Shown in pieces: positions 53,291 through 59,583 of a stretch of DNA of 59,583 nt. The notes under the pieces are model-generated. The model did no database searches. It was not told where the DNA came from and worked only from the letters and a program-made list of their open reading frames with translations. This DNA is from Deltaproteobacteria bacterium (GTDB lineage: Bacteria; Myxococcota_A; Polyangia; DRWM01; JAAZOP01): contig JACRCZ010000133.1 of the NCBI GenBank assembly GCA_016218765.1, positions 1 to 59,583 on the forward strand. The letters are read 5' to 3'. The first letter of the stretch is position 1; each line of letters starts with the position of its first letter. The position numbers and the translations under genes are program-made.

Positions 53291-54391
53291 ATGGATCCAT
53301 CGTTGGAGACCCTGCGCGAGGAGCTGGAAGAGCTCAACTTCGGACTGCTCGACCTGCTCAACCGGCGGGCCCGCGTCGTCACGCAGGTCCAGGCCCTGAA
53401 ATCGCGCGACGGGATCCCCACCTACGTGCCCGAACGCGAACAGGCGATGCTGGGAGAGCTGGTCGCCGCCAACCGCGGGCCGTTCCCCGACGAGATCGTG
53501 CGCCACCTGTTCAAGGAGATCTTCAAGGCTTCCGTCCGCCTCATGGAGACCGAGAAACGACAGGTCCTCAAGGTCAGCCGCGCGTCCCGCGAAGCGGACC
53601 TCGTCGTCAAGATCGGCCGCGAGCTCGTCGGCGGCCCCCCCGTCGTCATCGCCGGACCGTGCTCCGTCGAGGACGAAGGCCAGATGGACGCCGTCGGCCG
53701 CCGGCTCTCCGAGCTGGGCGTCGGCCTGCTGCGGGGCGGCGCCTACAAGCCGCGCTCCTCGCCCTACGCCTTCCAGGGCCTGGGCAAGCGCGGCCTGGAG
53801 ATCCTCCGCGACACCGGCCGGCGCTGGGGACTCTCGGTCGTGACCGAGGTCATGGACACGCGCACGGTCGAGCTCGTCGCCGAGCACGCCGACGTCCTCC
53901 AGATCGGCTCGCGCAACATGTACAACTACGACCTGCTGCGCGAAGTGGGCAAGGCCGGCAAGCCCGTGCTCCTCAAGCGCGGCCTGTCCGCGACGATCGA
54001 GGAGTTCCTGTGGGCGGCGGAGTACGTCGTCCTGCACGGGAACAAGCAGGTGATCCTGTGCGAGCGCGGGATCCGGACCTTCGAGACGCAGACGCGCAAC
54101 ACGCTCGACCTGTCCGCCGTCGCCCTGCTGCGCGCCCAGAGCTACCTGCCCGTCGTCGTCGATGTCAGCCACGCCGCCGGACGCAAGGACATCCTCGCCC
54201 CGCTGGCCCGCGCGGCGCTCGCCGCCGGCGCGCAGGGGATCATGGTCGAGGTCCATCCCTGCCCGGCCGTCGCTCGCTCGGACGCCCAGCAGCAGCTCGA
54301 TTTCCAGGAGTTCGAGACCTTCCTCGGACATGCCGGACTGCGCCGCGAACACGCGTGGCGCCTCGCGGCGGTTGAAAGGACGTCCCCATGA
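53291..54391 (+). CDS. aroF: Bifunctional chorismate mutase / DAHP synthase
   Basis: This 366-residue protein has an N-terminal AroQ-type chorismate mutase helix bundle (about 1-95: [23 protein letters not shown]). A DAHP synthase domain of the small type Ib class follows (about 100-355), with [60 protein letters not shown] and [18 protein letters not shown]. The AroQ domain usually gives feedback control by prephenate or chorismate. It catalyses the first shikimate step and so feeds the divergent aroB-aroA-aroK-aroC run. The ATG has GGAG eight bases upstream and the stop overlaps the next ATG (ATGA). Confidence 0.94.
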   Translation: MDPSLETLREELEELNFGLLDLLNRRARVVTQVQALKSRDGIPTYVPEREQAMLGELVAANRGPFPDEIVRHLFKEIFKASVRLMETEKRQVLKVSRASREADLVVKIGRELVGGPPVVIAGPCSVEDEGQMDAVGRRLSELGVGLLRGGAYKPRSSPYAFQGLGKRGLEILRDTGRRWGLSVVTEVMDTRTVELVAEHADVLQIGSRNMYNYDLLREVGKAGKPVLLKRGLSATIEEFLWAAEYVVLHGNKQVILCERGIRTFETQTRNTLDLSAVALLRAQSYLPVVVDVSHAAGRKDILAPLARAALAAGAQGIMVEVHPCPAVARSDAQQQLDFQEFETFLGHAGLRREHAWRLAAVERTSP

Positions 54392-55671
54392 AGTTCTCCG
54401 TGGCCTGCAACTTCGACGACGCACTGCTCGACGGCCTGCGCGGCTACCCCGTGTACGAGATCTACGGCAAGCTCACCGCCGACTTCTTCGGCGGCGGCCG
54501 GCCGTCGTTCTACCTGCCCGAGGTCAACCGCACCGCCCTCGCGGACTACGTCCGCAAGACCCACGAACACGGCATCGCCTTCAACTACCTCCTCAACGCC
54601 TCCGCCATGGGCAACACCGAGTTCACCCGCGAAGGCCAGCGCAACATGGAGGAGATCCTCGAGTGGCTGGACGGGATCGGCGTCGATTCCGTCACCGTCG
54701 CCAACGTCTACTTCCTCCGCCTCGTCAAGCGACGCCACCCGCGCCTCAAGGTCCGCATCAGCTCCCACCGCTTCACCGACAACGCCCGCAAGGTGCGCTT
54801 CTGGGTCGCCAACGGCGCCGACTACATCGTCGTCTCCGAGGTCAACATCCACCGCGAGCTGAAGGTCCTGGAGTCGATGAAGAAGGCCGCCGGCGACGTC
54901 GAGCTGCAGCTCATCGTCAACAACTGGTGCCGCCAGGACTGTGCCATCGCCGGCAACCACGCCGTCACCCTCTCCAACGCCTCCCAGACCGGCTCCAAGG
55001 GCTTCCCCCTCGACTACTGCTCCATCGTCTGCAACCAGCTCCGCATCGAGGAGCCCGTCAACTACCTGCGCGCCAACTGGATCCGACCCGAAGATCTGTG
55101 CCACTACGAGAAGCTCGGCTTCCACAACTTCAAGATCGTCGAGCGCAACACCCCGACCCGCATCCTCCTCGACCGCGTCAAGTCCTACGCCGCACGCCGC
55201 CACGACGGCAACCTGCTCGACCTCGTCCAGAACTACTCCTACCCCGCCGACAAGATGGGCGACAAGGCCGCCGACGCCTACTCCGTACGCCGCATGCTCA
55301 AGTACTTCATCAAGCCCCAGGCCATCAACCTCATGAAGTTCACCAAGGTCATCGACTTCGGCAAGACCGCCAGCGTCCTCTACCCCCGCCTCGGCCCCAA
55401 CCCCGTCCAGATCGATAACCGCGCCCTCGACGGATTCTTCGACCGCTTCCTCACCAAGGGCTGCCAGGACCTCGATTGCGAGGACTGCCGCTACTGCCAC
55501 GAATGGGCCGAGAAGACCGTGCGCATCGATCCGGACTGGAAAGGGCGCATGGAAGCGATCTACAAGGACCTCCTGGAGGAGACGGACGGCGGCGGGTTCT
55601 GGGAACCGTACTTGAAGACCGCGAAGGACACCGTCGAGGATCTCGCCGGCCGCTTCCTGAACCGCAATTGA
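54388..55671 (+). CDS. Peptidase U32 family protein (UbiU/UbiV-like)
   Basis: This 427-residue TIM-barrel-like protein belongs to the U32 family, which contains few true peptidases and includes the iron-sulfur UbiU/UbiV and RlhA/TrhP hydroxylation proteins. Supporting stretches are SSHRFTDNARKVRFWVANGADYIVVSEVNIHREL and LQLIVNNWCRQDCAIAGNHA. Four Cys (C181, C185, C211, C215) and a later cluster (CQDLDCEDCRYC) could ligate an iron-sulfur cluster. Placed between a DAHP synthase and a geranylgeranyl-reductase-like gene with 4-base overlaps on both sides, it may act in quinone or aromatic-ring modification. That is inference. Confidence 0.82.
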   Translation: MKFSVACNFDDALLDGLRGYPVYEIYGKLTADFFGGGRPSFYLPEVNRTALADYVRKTHEHGIAFNYLLNASAMGNTEFTREGQRNMEEILEWLDGIGVDSVTVANVYFLRLVKRRHPRLKVRISSHRFTDNARKVRFWVANGADYIVVSEVNIHRELKVLESMKKAAGDVELQLIVNNWCRQDCAIAGNHAVTLSNASQTGSKGFPLDYCSIVCNQLRIEEPVNYLRANWIRPEDLCHYEKLGFHNFKIVERNTPTRILLDRVKSYAARRHDGNLLDLVQNYSYPADKMGDKAADAYSVRRMLKYFIKPQAINLMKFTKVIDFGKTASVLYPRLGPNPVQIDNRALDGFFDRFLTKGCQDLDCEDCRYCHEWAEKTVRIDPDWKGRMEAIYKDLLEETDGGGFWEPYLKTAKDTVEDLAGRFLNRN

Positions 55672-56774
55672 GCCACGCACCAGACTGGGATCTCGTCGTC
55701 GCCGGCGCCGGACCCGCCGGCTCCATCGCCGCCCGCGAAGCCGCACGACGCGGCCTGCGCTGCCTCCTCCTGGACGCCAGGAAGTTCCCCCGCCTCAAAC
55801 CCTGCGCCGGCGGCATCTCCCCCCGCGCCCGCGGCGTCCTTCGCCGCCTCGGCCTCTGGGACAAGGTCGCCGCCGCCGCCTACGAAATCCAAGGCATCCG
55901 CCTCGGCGGCCCCAGCGGCCGCGAAACCACCCTCGTCGGCGCCGGCTCCGCCGTCGTCCTCGACCGCCCACGCCTCGACGCCCTCCTCGCCGCCGAGGCC
56001 GTCGCCGCCGGCGCGACCTTCCACGACGGACAGCGGGTCCTCGGAGCCGTGCGGGAAGGCGGACGCGTCGCCGGCGTGCGCACCGACGCGGGCGACGCCC
56101 GCGCCCGCTGGGTCGTCGCCGCCGACGGCGCCAACACCCGCTTCTCCACCGACCCGCGCCCGCGCCACGTCCTCCACTCCTGCATGGCCTGGTTCGCCCA
56201 ATTCCCGTTCCGCCCCCACGTCCTCCAGATGTTCTTCGACGCCGACCTCGCACCCCACTACGCGTGGCTCTTCCCCGAAGCCGACGACCGCGTCAACGTC
56301 GGCCTCTGCGTCGAAGCCGATCGCCATACCGGCACGCCCATCCGCGAGGTCTTCCGCCGCTTCCTGGAGCGCCACTACGCCGCGGAGCTCAGCCGCGCCC
56401 GCCCGCTCGGCGAGTGGCGCGGACACCCCCTGGTCGTGACCGACTCCATCGAGCATCACGCCGCCCCGGGCGTCCTCCTGGCCGGCGAAGCCTGCCGCCT
56501 CGTCAACCCCGCCACCGGCGAAGGCATCTCCTACGCCATGGAAAGCGGCCGGCTCGCCGCCGACTTCGTCGCCGACGCCCTGCGCGACCGCGAAGCCCCC
56601 CTCGCCACCGCGAAACGCTACGAACGAAGCCTGCGCTGGCACATCGAGCCCGGCCTCCGCGGCGGCGAGCTGTTCCGCCGCTGGGGCATCCGCCTCATCG
56701 ACCCCCTCGTGCGTCTCGGACAGAATCCGTGGTTCCGCAAGTGGGCGAAGCAGGCGCCGGTGGGGGAGTCGTGA
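55668..56774 (+). CDS. Geranylgeranyl reductase family flavoprotein
   Basis: This 368-residue FAD-binding oxidoreductase starts with TTG in a TTGA overlap with the U32 gene. It has the dinucleotide-binding motif VVAGAGPAGSIAAREAARRG, a GG-doublet (PCAGGISPRA) typical of the family, VVAADGANTRFS and the flavin-binding GEACRLVNPATGEGISYAMESG. It would reduce isoprenoid double bonds, for example in menaquinone tails, archaeal-type lipids or chlorophyll precursors. Translational coupling to a DAHP synthase and a U32 protein points to menaquinone or related isoprenoid quinones. The substrate is unproven. Confidence 0.86.
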   Translation: MSHAPDWDLVVAGAGPAGSIAAREAARRGLRCLLLDARKFPRLKPCAGGISPRARGVLRRLGLWDKVAAAAYEIQGIRLGGPSGRETTLVGAGSAVVLDRPRLDALLAAEAVAAGATFHDGQRVLGAVREGGRVAGVRTDAGDARARWVVAADGANTRFSTDPRPRHVLHSCMAWFAQFPFRPHVLQMFFDADLAPHYAWLFPEADDRVNVGLCVEADRHTGTPIREVFRRFLERHYAAELSRARPLGEWRGHPLVVTDSIEHHAAPGVLLAGEACRLVNPATGEGISYAMESGRLAADFVADALRDREAPLATAKRYERSLRWHIEPGLRGGELFRRWGIRLIDPLVRLGQNPWFRKWAKQAPVGES

Positions 56775-56804
56775 GTCGACCGTCGTGAGTCGAGTGTCGG
56801 CCGC

Positions 56805-58115
56805 CTACTCGCCCGCCTGCACGCGAACGGGGCGGGAAGCCGGACGCAGCACGTCGGAGGGCGGGCACGCGTCCCCGGGACGTGCGGAGGTCACCGCGGC
56901 CGGCCAGGTCGCGTCGCGGTACACCCGCTGGTGGTTCCACGTCCCGCAGAACGCCACGCCCTCCGGAGCCAGCGGCGTCCGGAACGACCCGTCCCGCGCC
57001 AGCTCCTCGTGCGCCTGCCGGAATCGCAGGTACGACTCGTGCGTGATCTCCCGGCGCGCCGCCAGCACCTGACGCAGCCCCGTCCGGCCGCGCCAGGCGG
57101 AAGCGTCGTCCCCCACCCGCGCCGCGATGAACTCGGCACAACACCCGCTGCCGTACGAGAACAACCCGACCCGCTTGCCCGCCGCGTCCACCTCGGAGTG
57201 CTCCAGCAGCCCGGCCAGCGAGACGTACAGCGAAGCCGAATACGCGTTGCCGACCTCCGTGTTCGACCACAACGTGGGCAACACCCGCCGCTCGTAGTCC
57301 GGGTCGAACCCCGCTCCCCCGTTCGTCGCCACCTCGTACAGCCGCTTGTGCGCCTTGAACGCCATCTTGGGGAACGGCGAGTGGTACAGCAGGTAGTCGA
57401 ACGCGCCCAGGCCCAGTCCGCTCTCGGCCGTGAAACCGGACCAGCAGCCCTCCAGCGCCCGCAGGTAGCACTCGATCGAATGATGGCCGTCCGCCAGCGC
57501 CGTCGCCCGGTACGTCGGCCGCCAGAAGTCCATCACCTCCTCGGTGTGGACCGCCTCGGCGTACGGCTCCAGGCGCAGCACCCGCGGCTCGTCTCCGACG
57601 AGCATCGCCACCGCCGCCGCGCCCTGCGTCGGCTCTCCCGGCGACCCGATCTCGTAACGCGCCACGTCCGTCGCGATGACCAGCGCCTTCCGTCCGGGAC
57701 GCAGCCCGCCCAGCACCCAGCCCGTCGCCATGCGCAACCCGGCCGTGCCGCCGTAGCACGCGTGCTGCACGTCGAACGTCCGGCAGTCCCGCGGCAGCCC
57801 CGCCATGCGGTGCACGTACGTCGCGATCGGCTTGGCGGCATCCACGCCGCTCTCCGTGCCCACCACGACCATCCCCACGGACGCCGGGTCGATGTCGTAC
57901 CGCTCGAACAACGCCGTCGCGGCGCGCACCGCGAGCACCACCGGATCCTCGTCGGGAGCCAGCACCGCCATGCGGCGGCAGCCCAGGCCGAAGCAGTACT
58001 TCCCGGGGTCGACGCCGTTGGCGCGAGCCAGGTCGCCGACGTCCAGATAGTGCCGTGGAACGTGGACCGCGAGCGCTTCGATGCCGACGTCCGCAACCGT
58101 TCGAGCTGGCCCCAC
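56805..58115 (-). CDS. mvaS: Hydroxymethylglutaryl-CoA synthase
   Basis: This protein of about 436 residues of the bacterial HMGS type condenses acetyl-CoA with acetoacetyl-CoA in the mevalonate pathway. The catalytic residues are in place: Glu88 (VVVGTESGVDAAKPI), Cys120 (QHACYGGTAGLR) and His245 (LLYHSPFPKMAFK). TESGLGLGAFD and WSNTEVGNAYSASLYVSLAGLL are also typical. The start is GTG; I chose 58115, with GGAGG five bases upstream, over a GTG at 58127. It converges on the geranylgeranyl-reductase operon (30-base gap), giving an isoprenoid theme. The C-terminal 60 residues beyond the conserved WNHQRVYRD are variable. Confidence 0.92.
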   Translation of the reverse strand: MGPARTVADVGIEALAVHVPRHYLDVGDLARANGVDPGKYCFGLGCRRMAVLAPDEDPVVLAVRAATALFERYDIDPASVGMVVVGTESGVDAAKPIATYVHRMAGLPRDCRTFDVQHACYGGTAGLRMATGWVLGGLRPGRKALVIATDVARYEIGSPGEPTQGAAAVAMLVGDEPRVLRLEPYAEAVHTEEVMDFWRPTYRATALADGHHSIECYLRALEGCWSGFTAESGLGLGAFDYLLYHSPFPKMAFKAHKRLYEVATNGGAGFDPDYERRVLPTLWSNTEVGNAYSASLYVSLAGLLEHSEVDAAGKRVGLFSYGSGCCAEFIAARVGDDASAWRGRTGLRQVLAARREITHESYLRFRQAHEELARDGSFRTPLAPEGVAFCGTWNHQRVYRDATWPAAVTSARPGDACPPSDVLRPASRPVRVQAGE

Positions 58116-58483
58116 CGTAGCCTCCACGCCGTCCCCCCGCAGAATCGGCCGTTGCGGGAGCAATCCGCGTGCCATGCGGCCGTCCCGCGCGGAAGCGAAC
58201 GGGCTGTGCGCCCGCCCCGGAACACCGCGAGATCACGGACCCGGCGGCCGTGCGCTCCGCGCCGCGACGCGCGCGCCCGCCGTGCGAGTTCGCGCGTGCG
58301 CCGCCGCAGTGCGAGGAACCGCGCGCCGGACGCCAGGTCGAGCGGATCCGCACGGCGCGGCGGGACCCGGCGCGCGGTCCCGAAGCCGCGCGACCGTCAC
58401 CCGGCCCGACCGTCGCCCCTTGACGCGCGGACCGGGGACCGCTTTGGTTGCCGTGTGCGCAGGGCCGGGAGAAGGAGACGACG
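58116..58483. other. Divergent intergenic region upstream of mvaS and the hydrolase gene
   Basis: This 368-bp GC-rich region precedes both mvaS (minus) and the hydrolase gene (plus). It contains the hydrolase ribosome-binding site AAGGAG (58,472-58,477). I see no repeat, no clear promoter boxes and no believable small gene. Confidence 0.55.
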
Positions 58484-59107
58484 ATGGCAGACACGTGGGT
58501 GAAACAGTTCGCGCTGGGTCCCATGGACAACTTCGGATACCTCGTCGGCGATGCCCAGGCCAAGACGCTCGCCGTCATCGATCCGTCGTTCGACGCCCGG
58601 CCGCTGGAGGACGAGGCGAAGCGACTGGGAGCCGCGATCGAGCTCGTCCTGCTGACCCACGGACACCCCGACCACGTCCGCGATGCGGAACGACTGGCAC
58701 ACGCCACGGGCGCGAAGATCGCGGCGCACCGCGCCGGCTCCGTCCGCAAGGATCTCGAGCTGGACGACGGCTCGATCGTCCGCCTCGGCGCCGTCGAAGT
58801 CCGCGTGCTCCACACCCCGGGACACACCCCCGACTCGTGCTGCTTCCTCGCCGGAAACGCGCTCTTCACCGGCGATACCCTGTTCGTCGGCGAATGCGGA
58901 CGTGTCGACCTGCCGGGCAGCAGCGTGGACGCCATGCACCACAGCCTGCTCCACGTCCTGCGCGGACTCCCCGACGACCTGATCGTCTACCCCGGCCACC
59001 ACTACGGGCCGACCCCGACCTCGACCCTCGGCCACGAGAAGGAACGGAACTACACGCTCCAGCCGCGCTCGCTCGCCGAGTTCCGCCGCTTCATGCGCGA
59101 GCCGTAG
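58484..59107 (+). CDS. Metallo-beta-lactamase-fold hydrolase
   Basis: This 207-residue protein of the glyoxalase II-like branch has the metal motif T-H59-G-H61-P-D63-H64. The later ligands lie in HTPGHTPDSCCF, FTGDTLFVGECGRVDLPGS and YPGHHYGPTP. The last pattern (GRVDLPG, YPGHHYG) is typical of glyoxalase II-like thioesterases and persulfide dioxygenases. It probably hydrolyses a small thioester or oxidises a persulfide in the cytoplasm. AAGGAG lies six bases upstream of the ATG. It is divergent from mvaS and has no obvious operon partner. Confidence 0.87.
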   Translation: MADTWVKQFALGPMDNFGYLVGDAQAKTLAVIDPSFDARPLEDEAKRLGAAIELVLLTHGHPDHVRDAERLAHATGAKIAAHRAGSVRKDLELDDGSIVRLGAVEVRVLHTPGHTPDSCCFLAGNALFTGDTLFVGECGRVDLPGSSVDAMHHSLLHVLRGLPDDLIVYPGHHYGPTPTSTLGHEKERNYTLQPRSLAEFRRFMREP

Positions 59108-59167
59108 GAGAGGGGGGGAGGCCGGCTGGAGAGGTGGGGATCCGAGTCGGTCCACCGCTCCACCGCT

Positions 59168-59583
59168 CTACCGCTCCGTCTCCGGCGGCGGCAGCGGGTC
59201 CGGCGGTGGCAGCGGGTCCGGCGGCGGCGGCGGCGGGGGCGGCGGCAGCTCGTCGTGCGGCGGCCGGCCCACGTCGCGGCGGGTGCCCGCATCGGGCGGC
59301 GGCAGCGGATCCGGCGGCGGCAGCGGGTCGTCCAACGGCGGGGGCGGATCGTCGAACGGCGGCGGCGGGTCCGCCGGGCTGATGAACTCCCGGCCGAAGT
59401 CCCGGCGCGCCCCGGCGTCGGGAGGCGGCAGCGGATCGGGTGGCGGCGGCGGCGGCAACGGATCCGGCGGCGGCATGGGATCCGGCGGCGGCAGCGGATC
59501 CGGCGGCGGCGGCGGCGGATCGGGCGGCGGCAGATAGCGGTCCTTCTCCGTCCCGACGTCCTTCGGCCCGTGGTCCTCGTCGG
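59168..59583 (-). CDS. Proline-rich protein C-terminus, cut by window edge
   Basis: The reading frame runs without stop from the window edge to a TAG at 59168 and codes for 138 residues of a Pro/Asp-rich tail. It has repeated DPLPPPD units and two spaced motifs of the type DAGxRRDxG (DAGARRDFG, DAGTRRDVG). A less perfect DVGTEKDRY motif appears upstream. The start lies beyond the window. Such tails often extend envelope or secreted proteins. The strong base bias alone could keep this frame open, so coding status is moderate. Confidence 0.5.
   Translation of the reverse strand, partial: DEDHGPKDVGTEKDRYLPPPDPPPPPPDPLPPPDPMPPPDPLPPPPPPDPLPPPDAGARRDFGREFISPADPPPPFDDPPPPLDDPLPPPDPLPPPDAGTRRDVGRPPHDELPPPPPPPPPDPLPPPDPLPPPETER

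Overview
The window is very GC-rich (roughly 70 %), densely packed with genes on both strands, and looks chromosomal. The content fits a Gram-negative bacterium of the myxobacterial/deltaproteobacterial type. Signs of this are an O-antigen-like surface glycan locus, an MsbA-type exporter, lipoproteins with Asp-rich linkers, a secreted protein with MopE-like 'DDDCD' repeats, squalene-synthesis genes hpnC and hpnD, and a mevalonate-pathway HMG-CoA synthase. This placement is inferred from gene content only. I saw no rRNA, tRNA, CRISPR array, prophage or transposase.

Region 1 (0-20.6 kb) is a surface glycan/phospholipid locus. It has a split cytidylyltransferase plus CDP-alcohol phosphatidyltransferase pair, a WD40 protein, a flippase, two methyltransferases, three glycosyltransferases and two nucleotide-sugar epimerases. 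It also has a dTDP-amino-sugar set (rfbA, rfbB, DegT-type aminotransferase), a radical SAM/SPASM enzyme, a MacB-like permease, two further proteins joining an N-terminal domain to a CDP-alcohol phosphatidyltransferase, and a small Cys-rich protein. Most genes from 5.4 to 11.3 kb overlap by a few bases and read as one operon.

Region 2 (20.7-30.2 kb) holds an RND/MMPL transporter resembling hopanoid exporters, aspS, a glycerol-3-phosphate dehydrogenase with a BFD-like C-terminus, and a five-GAF/HD-GYP signalling protein. Region 3 (30.3-40.2 kb) holds an iron-sulfur flavoprotein, two lipoproteins, an acyltransferase, a YVTN beta-propeller, a large Cys-rich repeat lipoprotein and a small beta-barrel-like protein. 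The plus-strand genes at 30.3-34.3 kb use more G-ended codons than their neighbours.

Region 4 (40.3-52.7 kb, minus strand) is a long co-directional run: hpnC, hpnD, histidine kinase, NtrC-type regulator, aroB, an aroA-aroK fusion, aroC, an unknown gene, an ABC exporter and a HAD phosphatase. Several junctions are 4-base overlaps. Region 5 (53.3-58.1 kb) runs divergently and has a chorismate mutase-DAHP synthase, a U32-family protein and a geranylgeranyl-reductase-like flavoprotein, converging on mvaS. Together, regions 4 and 5 link chorismate and isoprenoid supply, as would be needed for quinones and squalene or hopanoids. A metallo-beta-lactamase-fold hydrolase and a Pro-rich gene cut by the window edge close the window.

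Four families of short repeats are scattered through it. Three occur twice each: a 66-bp hairpin element (14,850 and 52,921), a triple 10-bp element (1,541 and 39,451) and a 9-bp tandem repeat. The 9-bp repeat lies inside the coding sequences of aspS and of the aroA-aroK fusion.
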